Assembly: GCF_006352065.1 (NCBI RefSeq)
Contig: NZ_CP040915.1
Coordinates: 682,001 to 746,000, forward strand
DNA length: 64,000 bases
Source: Georgenia yuyongxinii
Lineage (GTDB): Bacteria > Actinomycetota > Actinomycetes > Actinomycetales > Actinomycetaceae
Reading direction: 5' to 3'
The position numbers were made by a program, and so were the translations under genes. Positions 27,087-35,940 of the stretch are shown one piece after another. Below the pieces are notes generated by a model, which saw nothing but the letters and a program-made list of their open reading frames with translations, ran no database searches and had not been told where the DNA came from. Within the stretch, counting starts at the first letter, position 1. Each line of letters starts with the position of its first letter.

Positions 27087-28526
27087 TCAACTCCTCCCCG
27101 CCGGGACGAGGCCCTCACGGGCGCCGTCTCCGACCATCTGCGTCAACGCCATCAGCTCTGCGATGGACCCGACGTCCTCCAGCCCCAGCACGGCAGTCCG
27201 CAGCTCGAGCGCCCGGTCGGGCCCGAGTGCTGGTCCCGCGTTCGCGGCGTACTTCTCCATCAGCTCGGCCGACTCGTCGACGGCCGCCGCGACGGTCTCG
27301 CCCACGAGACGTCGACCGTCCTTCAGCACGATCTCGACGTCCCCGCAGAAATCGTCGACGGATGCCCCGTCGCCGGCGTCGGCGCGATGGACACGCGCGG
27401 CCAGGTCGCGTATCCGCGGGTCCTTCAGCACCTCGTCCTCGATCTCACCGAGGGTGAAATTGCCACCCTGCACGATGCTGGCGGCGAGCACGTACGGGAG
27501 GCTGAACTGGGCACCGTACGCGGTCGTCACGGTGCGCTTGTCCTCGATCGGCTCCATGACGATCGCGGCTGCCACGTCGGAGACCGTGGTGTGGATCTCG
27601 GCGACCTCATCGGCCGTGAAGGAGCCCGCATCCATCATCCGCCGGACGGTGCGGATGTAGGCGTGGGTGAAGTGGCACGCCGGATACGGCTTGGTCGTCA
27701 CCTCCAGCAGCTTCCACTGCGAGCCCAGGCTCGCCACGTCTGGGATGTGCGGCCCCGCCTGGCGGTCCGCGTGCGTGGCGTAAAGGCCGTGCTTGCCCTC
27801 GTAAACCTCGAGGGGGGCCGCGAAGCCGGAGCGTGCATAGGCTGCCGCCGTGATGCCGCATACGGCCGCCCAGCCCGCGTGGCTGCGCTTGGTCCAGGTG
27901 CCGTCCGTCAGGAACTGCAAGGTGCCGGCAGCCATGGTGCCGACGAGCCCCTGGGCATCCGCCACCGTCGCCGCCGATCCGCCCTTGAGTCGAGCGGCGA
28001 CCATGGCGGCGCCGAACGCCCCGACGACGCCGGTCGGATGGAAGCCGTGCGCGTGGAACTCTCCGGAGGCCGCCTCACCCAGGCGTGCCAGCACTTCGAC
28101 TCCGGCGACGTACGCGACCAGGAGCTCCTTCCCCGACGACCCCATCTCCTCGCCCAGCGGAAGAGCAGCGGCGAGGAGGGGAGCAGATGGGTGGAGGATG
28201 GCCCCGAGGTGCGTGTCGTCGAAGTCCAGCCCATGCAGCAGGATGCCGTTGAGGTGGGCAGCGTCCCGCAGCAGGTGGCGCCGGCTCAGCCCGATGACCG
28301 AGCTTCCCCCCGCCGAACCAGACTCCAGTTCGGCGACGGCTCGCTGCGCCCGCCGGAAGAATTTTTGCGGGACCGCTGCCACCGCCACCCCGAACGAGTC
28401 GAGGATGAGCTCCTTCGCACGTGAGATCACGGGCTCAGGGATCTCCTCGTACTCGAGAAGGGTGATGAACTCTGCGAAAGCCTGCGAGTACGACTTACCG
28501 CGAGGCGCGATATTTCGCGTCTGCAT
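27087..28526 (-). CDS. MmgE/PrpD family protein
   Basis: This protein of about 479 residues belongs to the 2-methylcitrate dehydratase/cis-aconitate decarboxylase fold. Landmarks are ILDSFGVAVAA, LNGILLHGLDFDDTH, GFHPTGVVGAFGAAMVAARL, KPYPACHFTHAYI and the C-terminal beta domain (VDDFCGDVEIVLKDGR). Family members dehydrate, decarboxylate or isomerise branched tricarboxylates and dicarboxylates, and one is a fixed member of itaconate clusters. The frame runs to a TTG at 28541; the ATG at 28526, with GGATG 8 bases upstream, is preferred. It lies between the TRAP permease and CoA-transferase 1. Confidence 0.85.
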   Translation of the reverse strand: MQTRNIAPRGKSYSQAFAEFITLLEYEEIPEPVISRAKELILDSFGVAVAAVPQKFFRRAQRAVAELESGSAGGSSVIGLSRRHLLRDAAHLNGILLHGLDFDDTHLGAILHPSAPLLAAALPLGEEMGSSGKELLVAYVAGVEVLARLGEAASGEFHAHGFHPTGVVGAFGAAMVAARLKGGSAATVADAQGLVGTMAAGTLQFLTDGTWTKRSHAGWAAVCGITAAAYARSGFAAPLEVYEGKHGLYATHADRQAGPHIPDVASLGSQWKLLEVTTKPYPACHFTHAYIRTVRRMMDAGSFTADEVAEIHTTVSDVAAAIVMEPIEDKRTVTTAYGAQFSLPYVLAASIVQGGNFTLGEIEDEVLKDPRIRDLAARVHRADAGDGASVDDFCGDVEIVLKDGRRLVGETVAAAVDESAELMEKYAANAGPALGPDRALELRTAVLGLEDVGSIAELMALTQMVGDGAREGLVPAGRS

Positions 28527-28573
28527 TGTTGATTCATCCAATCTGAGACGAAGCTCCGGTGTGTGACCTGACG

Positions 28574-30088
28574 TCAGCCGTCGACGTTGAAGAATCCGAC
28601 GAGATCAGGGAAGAAGATCAGCAAGAGGATGACGAAGAGTGCCACCGGAATGATTCCGAGCGCTGCCTTGAAGACGTCGCCCAGACTGATCCGGTTACCC
28701 AGCCGGACGTCGTCGTCCTGGACGATCCGGTGTAGGACGTAGGAGAGGATCCCCACCGGCGGCGTCACCATGCCCACCTCGCAGAGGATGACCACAAACA
28801 CGCCGAACCAGATCGGTGAGATTTCGTACACGCTGAGGATGGGGACCATCACCGGCACGGTGAGCAGGATCATGGCTATCGGGTCAAGGAACATGCCGAG
28901 GACGATGTAGACGGCGATGAGGAGCAGCAGGAGCGAGACCCGCGAGAGGTTCATGTCGCTGACAAGCTCGACCAGCCAGCCCGGGACCCCGCTCAGCGCC
29001 ATGAATTGACTCATCACGGCAGTGCCGAACAGGAGGAACATGATCTGCCCGACGCTCGAAGCAGTGCCGACCAGAGCCGATCCCGCGGCCTTCACGAACT
29101 TCTTGCGTCCGAGGTAGACCGCCCCGATGATCAGCGCGCCGAAGGCGCCGAACGCGCCCGCCTCCGTCGCGGTGAAGACGCCGAGCAGCATGCCTCCGAT
29201 GACGACGATCGACAGCAGCGGGATGGGGAGCATCGCGCCGGTGATCCGTACGCGTTCCCGCATCGTGACCCGCGGGATCTCTACCTTGGGTGCCAGCCGG
29301 GGCTGGAGGGTCGCCCGGATGACGAGGTAGGTTGCGTAGGAAGCCGCGAGCAGCAGTCCCGGCACGATGCCCGCGGCGAGCTGCTGGCCGATCCCGACCT
29401 CGGCGACGCCGGCGTAGACCACGAGCAAGACGCTCGGCGGGATCAGCTGTCCGCTCATCCCGGACATCAGCACTGAGCTGAGGACGTACTTCTTGTCGTA
29501 CCCGGCGCGGAGCATCTCGGGAACACCGATCCGGGCGAGCGCGTAGGTGATTCCCACCGTCGAGCCGCTCGCTGCCGCCAGGCCCGCGCCCGCGAGGTTC
29601 GTCGTCACGGCGAGCCCCCCGGGGAGCCGGCCGAGGTAGAGCTGGGAACCGCGGTAGAGCCGCTCGGTGGCGCCAGAGCTCCACAGGATGAGGCCCATGA
29701 GCACGAACATCGGCAGCACGCTGAGCGTCCAGCTCGCCATGCTCCCGAACGGCACATCCATGAGTACGCGGATGACCGCGGTGTTCCCGACGATCGCGTG
29801 GATCCCGACGAGCCCGACGGCGAGCATGCATAGTGCGACCGGGACGCCGGAGACGAGCAGCAGGATGAGGAGGGCCGCGCCCCACCCGCCCTTGCTGAGG
29901 TTGCTGTCCGCCGAGTAGATCGACAGGACCACGGCGGCGACCATGAGGGCCCACACCACCGTGGCGGCGCCCCATCGCAGGAGGTGTGGCCGACGCCCGC
30001 GGGCTCCTGCCGGGCTGGGCCGCTCCATTGTCGCGGCTCCGTCGCCCACCGGCGGCGTCGGCAGGGTCTCAATTGAACTGGTCATCAC
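28574..30088 (-). CDS. dctM: TRAP transporter large permease (DctM type)
   Basis: This 504-residue membrane protein has the many hydrophobic helices of the TRAP DctM subunit. Markers are MASWTLSVLPMFVLMG, LAGAGLAAASGSTVGIT, SGMSGQLIPPSVLLVVY, FTATEAGAFGAFGALI and MVTPPVGILSYVLHRI. It imports an organic acid using the sodium gradient with DctP and DctQ. The first codons overlap the dctQ end by 20 bp. A charged N-terminal extension of about 38 residues precedes the first helix. Confidence 0.93.
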   Translation of the reverse strand: MMTSSIETLPTPPVGDGAATMERPSPAGARGRRPHLLRWGAATVVWALMVAAVVLSIYSADSNLSKGGWGAALLILLLVSGVPVALCMLAVGLVGIHAIVGNTAVIRVLMDVPFGSMASWTLSVLPMFVLMGLILWSSGATERLYRGSQLYLGRLPGGLAVTTNLAGAGLAAASGSTVGITYALARIGVPEMLRAGYDKKYVLSSVLMSGMSGQLIPPSVLLVVYAGVAEVGIGQQLAAGIVPGLLLAASYATYLVIRATLQPRLAPKVEIPRVTMRERVRITGAMLPIPLLSIVVIGGMLLGVFTATEAGAFGAFGALIIGAVYLGRKKFVKAAGSALVGTASSVGQIMFLLFGTAVMSQFMALSGVPGWLVELVSDMNLSRVSLLLLLIAVYIVLGMFLDPIAMILLTVPVMVPILSVYEISPIWFGVFVVILCEVGMVTPPVGILSYVLHRIVQDDDVRLGNRISLGDVFKAALGIIPVALFVILLLIFFPDLVGFFNVDG

Positions 30089-30584
30089 GAATCTCCTCGT
30101 CCACGCCGTCGGGCACCTGCGGTGCCAGCAGGTCCAGCACCAGCTGGATCACGAGCAGTGCCATGGCAACCGGGACCATCCACCGCCAGGGAGCGATGTT
30201 CAGATCTCCGGTGCTGGTCATCTCACCGGTGGCCATGCGCTCAAACGCTGCCTCGTACCCGAACCACATGAATGCGAGCGCGGCGACGAGGAAGACCGTC
30301 AGCGACAGCCGAGAGATGATTGAGCGCAGCGGCTCGGGCAGTCGGCTCGTGAGGATCGGGACGTCGATGTGCTCTTTGCGGTGCTGCGCAACCACGATGC
30401 CGAAGAGCGACATCCCGGGCATGAACACGTACGTGACGTAGTCGAGGGTCCCCGCGATGGGGCTGTTCACGACGTAGCGCATGGTGACGTCGGCGACGAC
30501 CCACAGCATGAGCGCGACGGCCGCGGCGCCTGACACTGCCGCGGCAATCCTGTGCGGCGTGTCGACGTTGAGAACTCTGTTCAT
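30069..30584 (-). CDS. dctQ: TRAP transporter small permease (DctQ type)
   Basis: This 171-residue protein has four predicted helices: VSGAAAVALMLWVVADVTMRY, LDYVTYVFMPGMSLFGIVVA, LSLTVFLVAALAFMWFGYEA and MVPVAMALLVIQLVLDLLA. Between helices 2 and 3, AQHRKEHIDVPIL is the typical DctQ segment. It is the scaffold between DctP and DctM. It starts 48 bp after the dctP stop. Confidence 0.9.
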   Translation of the reverse strand: MNRVLNVDTPHRIAAAVSGAAAVALMLWVVADVTMRYVVNSPIAGTLDYVTYVFMPGMSLFGIVVAQHRKEHIDVPILTSRLPEPLRSIISRLSLTVFLVAALAFMWFGYEAAFERMATGEMTSTGDLNIAPWRWMVPVAMALLVIQLVLDLLAPQVPDGVDEEIRDDQFN

Positions 30585-30632
30585 CAGCTAATTCACCTCC
30601 TGGCGTTGGGCAGTGCGGAGCGGTCCGTCGGA

Positions 30633-31874
30633 CTACTTGGGCCGATGGGGAGCAAGAATGTCCTCGGTGAGGTGGTCGGCCCACGCCGCGAGGTCGACGT
30701 CGCCGTCGGTGGACTGGGCCCACTCGACCCATGTGGTGTACCCGGTGTCGTAGCCCAGGTCGTCCTTGATCACAGGCAGCCAGGTGTCGTAGGCGGCCTC
30801 GAATCGCTCGATCGCGTCGGCCGGGTCGCTCACCGTCGCGGGGGCTGTGTCGATGGCCTCCGCTAGCTGGCGCTGCTGGTGGGAATCGAGGGCGTCGAGG
30901 AGATCGTCGTCGGCTTCGTGGAACGTAAGGCCACGGTCTTCGACGAACCAGTCGTGTTTGATGTCGATGTAGCCGGCGTGCCAGGTGGTCAGGAACACTG
31001 GCGACTCGTCCCAGAGGATCTGCTTGGCCTCGAGCGGGAGGCGGTCCCAGGTGGTCTGCGACATCATTAGGCCGAGGCTGCTCACACCGGACATGCCGAC
31101 GGTCGTGTAGTGCTTGCCGACCTCGTCCAGGCTTGACCCCACCATGTCGGGGGCCGAGCCGGCATAGCAGTCGATGACGCCCCGCTGGAAGCCCTCGTAG
31201 ATCTCGGCACCGGCGAGCGAGACGCCCACCATCCCGAAGGATTCGATCTCGTCCTGCCAGACCTGGCCACCGACGCGCGCCCTCTGCCCTTGCGCGCTCG
31301 CCAGGTCGGTCACCGGGGTCTTGCACAGGAGGTGATAGCTCTCATGCCCGTAGAACCGCGGGATCAGGGGCACGATGCCGAGTTTGTCGTACTCGGCCAT
31401 TTGGTCGGGATCGTTGATCGACCAGTCGAGGATGGCAGACGTGGCCTGCAAGGAGCTGACGACCGGGTCGGTGGTCTGGAGGAACGCCAACCTCGTGGTC
31501 CACTGGTCGATCGGGAAGTCCGACGGCGAGTACACCGGCACCGACAACGCGATGTCCACGACGCCGTCGCGTAGCGCGTTGATCGTGTCCGCGGGCTTGA
31601 CGAGGCTGTCCCCGTAGAAGAACTCCATGGTGATGCTACCGTCCGACGCTTCCTTCACGGCGTCGGCATAGGCCGCCATCGCCTTGGTCTGGAAGTGGTC
31701 TGGCCCGTAGAGGGTGGGCACTCGGAGCTTGATCGCTTCCAGGTCCCCGGAGTCGGCGTCGCTGCCACCCGGCGCGCCACCTGCGTTGGTGCAGGCGGCG
31801 AGGAGCAGGATCGAGGTCGCGCCGAGGGCGGCCATCCGTGTCCGAAGAGTTTTCGTTGTGTTGTGCGTGTGCAT
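30633..31874 (-). CDS. dctP: TRAP solute-binding lipoprotein (DctP type)
   Basis: This 413-residue protein has a lipoprotein signal: basic TLRTRMAALG, a hydrophobic core and the lipobox LLAAC. The mature part has HFQTKAMAAYADAVKEASDGSITMEFFYGDSL, RVGGQVWQDEIESFG and YEGFQRGVIDCYAG, the DctP carboxylate-binding core. It captures the substrate outside the membrane for DctQ/M. The frame is open far upstream, but the ATG at 31874 gives a proper signal peptide. It is the first gene of the minus-strand operon, behind a strong promoter at 32020-32048. Confidence 0.92.
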   Translation of the reverse strand: MHTHNTTKTLRTRMAALGATSILLLAACTNAGGAPGGSDADSGDLEAIKLRVPTLYGPDHFQTKAMAAYADAVKEASDGSITMEFFYGDSLVKPADTINALRDGVVDIALSVPVYSPSDFPIDQWTTRLAFLQTTDPVVSSLQATSAILDWSINDPDQMAEYDKLGIVPLIPRFYGHESYHLLCKTPVTDLASAQGQRARVGGQVWQDEIESFGMVGVSLAGAEIYEGFQRGVIDCYAGSAPDMVGSSLDEVGKHYTTVGMSGVSSLGLMMSQTTWDRLPLEAKQILWDESPVFLTTWHAGYIDIKHDWFVEDRGLTFHEADDDLLDALDSHQQRQLAEAIDTAPATVSDPADAIERFEAAYDTWLPVIKDDLGYDTGYTTWVEWAQSTDGDVDLAAWADHLTEDILAPHRPK

Positions 31875-31998
31875 CGCTCTTTGAGTCTCCTGTCGTGTGT
31901 GGCGCTCCATCGCGCACCGCCAGAACCGCGACCTCACGGAGTCTCGGGAGGCCACCTCGTCCGGTTGACCAATCAAGGGACCGCGTCGTAACCATGAA

Positions 31999-32013
31999 GA
32001 AAGGTCCGGACAA
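31999..32013 (-). promoter_or_regulatory. Putative GntR operator at the dctP promoter
   Basis: The minus strand reads TTGTCCGGACCTTTC with palindromic core GTCCGGAC. It begins where transcription from the TTGACG/TACTCT promoter should start, a repressor position. It is identical to 32264-32278. Confidence 0.65.
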
Positions 32014-32019
32014 ATGAGG

Positions 32020-32048
32020 AGAGTAGGGCGCCCAGTCAGCCCCGTCAA
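32020..32048 (-). promoter_or_regulatory. Promoter of the dctP-led operon
   Basis: The minus strand reads TTGACG (32048-32043), a 17-bp spacer, then TACTCT (32025-32020). It is the best sigma-70-like promoter noticed in the window. Confidence 0.7.
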
Positions 32049-32229
32049 GGACTCCGCCTCGACATGTCCCAAACAGTCGACGGCTGGCCGTCCAGGTGCT
32101 GCCGTTGCGCGACCTGACTGGAATCTACGGAATCCCGCGCCCAGCGGTCGTTTGCGACGGGGGGCGTGCCCGCCGGGCTTCAGGGCCCGAGCGAAACCCC
32201 ACCTTTCGCGACGTGACCCTTTGGACCGC

Positions 32230-32258
32230 TTTACGCAGCGACGGCGGTCCGTTAGGGT
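32230..32258 (+). promoter_or_regulatory. Promoter of the aldehyde dehydrogenase-led unit
   Basis: TTTACG (32230-32235), a 17-bp spacer and TAGGGT (32253-32258) lie in mirror position to the dctP promoter, relative to the second operator copy. Confidence 0.55.
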
Positions 32259-32263
32259 GTTGG

Positions 32264-32278
32264 TTGTCCGGACCTTTC
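32264..32278 (+). promoter_or_regulatory. Putative GntR operator at the aldehyde dehydrogenase promoter
   Basis: TTGTCCGGACCTTTC, the same 15 bases as at 31999-32013 but on the other strand. It starts 5 bp after the -10 box, so bound protein would block initiation. Confidence 0.65.
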
Positions 32279-32347
32279 CCGCACCGCAGCGGGGAGCGCG
32301 ACAGGGGTCGCGCGTCGGTCTGTCGAGAACCAATGGAGGTTGATCGA

Positions 32348-33856
32348 GTGAGTGTGGGAGAGGTCACCACGATGCGGTCTGATCTGGCAGAACTACGGAT
32401 GTTCGTCGGTGGTCGATGGGAGGAAGCGGCCACCGGGGACCGCTTCGCCACGGTCAACCCGTTCACCGGCACCGCATGGGCCACGGCTCCGGTCGCCGGC
32501 CAGGGCGACGTCGACCGGGCGGTAGAGGCAGCACAGGCAGCCCTCGCCGGCCCTTGGGGAACGATGTCCGCCTCCGACCGCGGGCGCCTGGTCTATCGCC
32601 TGGCGGACCTGATCGAGCAGAACGTGGACCGGCTCGCCGAGCTCGAGACGAAGGACAACGGCAAGGTCCTGCGGGAGACCCGGGGCCAGGTGGCCAGCCT
32701 CGTGGCCACCTACCGGTACTTCGCGGGCGCGGCGGACAAGATCCAGGGAAATACCATCCCAGCTCCCCAGACGAACTTCTTCACCTTCACCCAACGCGTC
32801 CCGATCGGGGTCGTCGCAGCGATCCTCCCCTGGAACAGCCCGCTGTACCTGTTGGCCAACAAGCTCGCCCCTGCCCTCGCGGCAGGTTGCACCTTCATCG
32901 CCAAGCCTGCCGAGCAAACGCCGGCGACAACGTTGGAGATCGCCCGGCTGGCTCAGGAGGCCGGTATCCCCGACGGGGTCTTCAACGTCATCACGGGCCT
33001 CGGGGACACCGGAGCAAAGCTCGCGTCGCACCCCGGCGTGGACAAGGTGACGTTCACCGGCTCGGCGACCACCGGCACCAAGGTCATGCGGTCCGCCGCC
33101 GAGAACATCACGGCCGTCACGATGGAGCTGGGCGGGAAGTCTCCCAACATCGTCTTCGACGACGCCGAGCTCGAACGCACCCTCAACGGTGTCGTTGCCG
33201 GCATCTACGCGGCAACCGGGCAGACCTGCGTGGCGGGTAGCCGCCTGCTGGTCCAGAGCGGCGTCCACGACGAGGTCGTCGAGCGCATCGCCCAGCGGGC
33301 CTGCGAGATACACCTCGGCGACCCCCTCGACCCAGCTACCGAGATGGGACCCATCGCCTTCCCCGAGCAGCTCGAGAAGGTCGAGCACTATGTCGCGCTC
33401 GGTCTCGCCGAGGGCGGGACCCTGGTCGCCGGCGGCCGCCGCCCCGACGACGAGCGGCTCCAGCATGGGTACTTCTTCGAGCCGACCGTCCTGACGAACA
33501 TCACGAACTCGATGCGCATCGCCCGCGAGGAGATCTTCGGCCCTGTGCTCTCGGTCATCCCATTCGACACCGAGGAGGAGGCGGTGGAGATCGCCAACGA
33601 CTCCGAGTACGGCCTCGCAGCCGGGATCTGGACCGAGAGCGTCCACCGGGCGCACCGCATGGCTCGCGCGCTGCGCGCCGGGACGATCTGGGTCAACGCC
33701 TATCGAACCCTCGCCTACAACGTCCCGTACGGCGGCTTCGGGCTGAGCGGCGTGGGGCGCGAGAACGGACTGGACGGCCTCGACGAGTACCTGAGCACGA
33801 AGTCCGTCTGGATCGAGACCTCCGGCGGCACACGCGATCCCTTCCAGATCGGCTAG
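32348..33856 (+). CDS. NAD(P)-dependent aldehyde dehydrogenase
   Basis: This 502-residue enzyme of the ALDH superfamily oxidises an aldehyde to an acid. PWNSPLYLLANKLAPALAAG and KPAEQTPATT bind the cofactor, the catalytic Glu is in TMELGGKSPN and the Cys in GQTCVAGSRL. EEIFGPVLSV and NAYRTLAYNVPYGGFGLSGVGRENG complete the family pattern. Two starts are good: GTG 32348 (GGAGG 8 bases upstream) and ATG 32372 (GGGAGAGG, same spacing). It is first in the plus-strand unit; with the following alcohol dehydrogenase it may oxidise an alcohol precursor to the acid. Confidence 0.92.
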   Translation: MSVGEVTTMRSDLAELRMFVGGRWEEAATGDRFATVNPFTGTAWATAPVAGQGDVDRAVEAAQAALAGPWGTMSASDRGRLVYRLADLIEQNVDRLAELETKDNGKVLRETRGQVASLVATYRYFAGAADKIQGNTIPAPQTNFFTFTQRVPIGVVAAILPWNSPLYLLANKLAPALAAGCTFIAKPAEQTPATTLEIARLAQEAGIPDGVFNVITGLGDTGAKLASHPGVDKVTFTGSATTGTKVMRSAAENITAVTMELGGKSPNIVFDDAELERTLNGVVAGIYAATGQTCVAGSRLLVQSGVHDEVVERIAQRACEIHLGDPLDPATEMGPIAFPEQLEKVEHYVALGLAEGGTLVAGGRRPDDERLQHGYFFEPTVLTNITNSMRIAREEIFGPVLSVIPFDTEEEAVEIANDSEYGLAAGIWTESVHRAHRMARALRAGTIWVNAYRTLAYNVPYGGFGLSGVGRENGLDGLDEYLSTKSVWIETSGGTRDPFQIG

Positions 33857-33886
33857 ACACACACCCACACTCGAGAGGAACCCGCA

Positions 33887-35026
33887 ATGAAGCGAACCGA
33901 CTACCCGTCCGTCAGCCGTGCAGCCGTACTGGAAGCGCACCGCGAGCCGCTGGTCATCAAGGAGTTGCCCGTCCCGCAGGAGCTGCCCCACGGCGCCTTG
34001 CTCGTCAAGATCGAAGAGTCCACGATCTGTGGTTCGGACGTCCACCTCTGGGACGGTGTGCTGGCCGGCAGCCAGCCGATCGACCTTCCGGTAGTTCCCG
34101 GCCACGAGATGGTCGGGCGCATCGTCGCCTTCGGTGACGGCGCTGAGCACGACAGCTTCGGCACACCGCTGGCGCTCGACGACCGCATCGTCTTCTCGCA
34201 CAGCTCGTGCGGGGAGTGCCGGGCCTGCACCCTGCTCCACCAGCCGACGCTGTGCGAACGCCGTGACTATTACATGTTCTCGAACGTCAGCCGGAGTCCC
34301 TACCTGCTCGGCGGCTTCTCGGAGTACTGCTACGTCTTCCCGAACTCGGGGAGGGTGAAGGTCCCGGACAACGTCAAGACCTCGTGGGCGTCCGCCGCCA
34401 GCTGCGCCTTCCGGACCGTCATCCACACCTTCGACCTGCTCGGCCGCATCGAGCCCTGGGAGACCGTCGTCATCCAGGGTGCCGGCCCTCTCGGGCTCTT
34501 TGCCACGGCGCTCGCCAGTCAGAGCGGTGCCGGCCAGGTCATCACCATCGGTGCACCCGACGAGCGCCTCGAGATCGCCAAGTCTTACGGCGCCACCGAG
34601 ACGGTCTCGGTCGACACGCACGCTACCGAGGAGGCCCGCGTCGACGCAGTGCGACGCCTACTCGGCGGTAAGGGCTCGGACATCGTTATGGAGTTCTCCG
34701 GAGCCCGAACGGCGGTCACCGAGGGACTCAAGATGATCCGGCCGGGCGCCCGGTACACGGTGACCGGTCAGGTCGGCACCGGCACCGTGGAGATTGCGCC
34801 CGGCCTCATCACCCGGCAGCAGGTCAACATCATCGGCTCATGGTCCGGGCACATCGCCGAGTACTGGAAGGCGATGCAGTTCATGAGTCAGACCCAGGGG
34901 CGCTTCGACTTCGACAAGATCACCTCGAAGCGGTACACGCTCGACCAGGCCAACGACGCGCTCATGAGCATGCACGCCCGCGCGGAGATCAAGCCGGTCG
35001 TCGTTCCCCACGCCGAGTTCGTCTGA
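33887..35026 (+). CDS. Zinc-dependent medium-chain alcohol dehydrogenase
   Basis: This 379-residue MDR enzyme has the catalytic zinc residues Cys in STICGSDVH and His in VPGHEMVG. The structural zinc Cys are in SSCGECRACTLLHQPTLCE, and the Rossmann motif is VVIQGAGPLGLFATA. It starts 30 bp after the aldehyde dehydrogenase with AGGAA upstream of the ATG. The likely role is oxidation of an alcohol or polyol feeding the aldehyde dehydrogenase; the substrate is unknown. A perfect hairpin follows. Confidence 0.92.
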   Translation: MKRTDYPSVSRAAVLEAHREPLVIKELPVPQELPHGALLVKIEESTICGSDVHLWDGVLAGSQPIDLPVVPGHEMVGRIVAFGDGAEHDSFGTPLALDDRIVFSHSSCGECRACTLLHQPTLCERRDYYMFSNVSRSPYLLGGFSEYCYVFPNSGRVKVPDNVKTSWASAASCAFRTVIHTFDLLGRIEPWETVVIQGAGPLGLFATALASQSGAGQVITIGAPDERLEIAKSYGATETVSVDTHATEEARVDAVRRLLGGKGSDIVMEFSGARTAVTEGLKMIRPGARYTVTGQVGTGTVEIAPGLITRQQVNIIGSWSGHIAEYWKAMQFMSQTQGRFDFDKITSKRYTLDQANDALMSMHARAEIKPVVVPHAEFV

Positions 35027-35032
35027 GCCGGC

Positions 35033-35065
35033 CCGGTGGCGGCTCGCCTGACGAGCCGCCACCGG
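35033..35065 (+). terminator. 14-bp perfect hairpin after the alcohol dehydrogenase
   Basis: CCGGTGGCGGCTCG and CGAGCCGCCACCGG enclose a CCTGA loop. There is no T-tract. It separates the two dehydrogenase genes from the CoA-pathway genes and could lower read-through. Confidence 0.6.
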
Positions 35066-35127
35066 ATAGCACCAAGCGGCCACGACCACATATGGCCGCC
35101 ACGACCCCATCTGCATGGAGCCCACCC

Positions 35128-35940
35128 GTGAGTACGTCAACCGATCTCGTCACCACCTCCCTGTCACCAGACAACGTCGCCACCGTCGTGCTGAACCGTC
35201 CGGACGTGAACAACGCCTACAACACCGCACTGGTCGAGCAACTCGAGGCGGCCTTCGAGTGGTGCGCGACGAACCCCGAGGTCCGGGTCGTGTGGATCCG
35301 CGGCGCCGGCAGGCACTTCCAGGCCGGCGCCGACCTGGCGTGGCTTCAGGAGGTCCGGGCCCAGAGCGAGGAAGACAACCTCGCCGTGTCCATGCGGACC
35401 ACCAACCTCCTGCGCTCGCTCAACGAGTTCCCGAAGCCCACCGTGGCGCTGGTCCACGGTGGGTGCTTCGGGGGCGGCGTCGGGATCATCGCCGCCTGCG
35501 ACGTCGTCGTCGCCGAGAGCACGGCACAGTTCGGGATCACCGAATCGCGCTGGGGAATGGTCGGAGCCCCCCTGGTCCGGCAGGTTGCCGGTCGTATCGG
35601 TCCTGCGCGCCTGCGCCGGTACGCCATGTCGTCGGAGCGGTTCGACGCCGCGCGTGCCTTTGGCATGGGCCTCGTCGACGAGCTCACCGAACCGGGCGGG
35701 CTCGACGAGGGCGCCCAGCGGATCACCGACGAGATCCTCAGCTCCGGGCCGGAGGCCATCGCGGCGACCAAACGCAGCATCCTCCGCATCACTGGACAGC
35801 TGATCGACGACGACGAGGCTCTCGAGATGTCCCAAGAGCATGCCGCGCGCCGGCTGAGCGCGGAGGCCGGGGCGGGCCTCCAGAGCTACCTCGACCGCAC
35901 CCCGCCACCCTGGAAGCCCGCAACCGCGAGCGTCCGATGA
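35128..35940 (+). CDS. Enoyl-CoA hydratase/isomerase family protein
   Basis: This 270-residue crotonase-fold protein has VATVVLNRPDVNNAYNTAL, GAGRHFQAGADLAWLQ for the first oxyanion-hole segment, and HGGCFGGGVGIIAACDVVVAE for the second, followed by FGITESRWGMV. The acid/base positions cannot be assigned with certainty. It may hydrate or isomerise an unsaturated CoA ester such as itaconyl-CoA. GTG 35128 has GGAG 7 bases upstream and is preferred to ATG 35092. Its stop overlaps the next ATG. Confidence 0.88.
   Translation: MSTSTDLVTTSLSPDNVATVVLNRPDVNNAYNTALVEQLEAAFEWCATNPEVRVVWIRGAGRHFQAGADLAWLQEVRAQSEEDNLAVSMRTTNLLRSLNEFPKPTVALVHGGCFGGGVGIIAACDVVVAESTAQFGITESRWGMVGAPLVRQVAGRIGPARLRRYAMSSERFDAARAFGMGLVDELTEPGGLDEGAQRITDEILSSGPEAIAATKRSILRITGQLIDDDEALEMSQEHAARRLSAEAGAGLQSYLDRTPPPWKPATASVR

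Larger units (their letters stand above)
31875..32347. promoter_or_regulatory. Divergent control region of the catabolic island (473 bp)
   Basis: No gene is seen here. The interval holds two opposed promoters and two identical 15-bp operator-like sequences, facing opposite ways, listed separately. Both leaders are long (about 140 and 83 bases), leaving space for further control. Confidence 0.7.
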
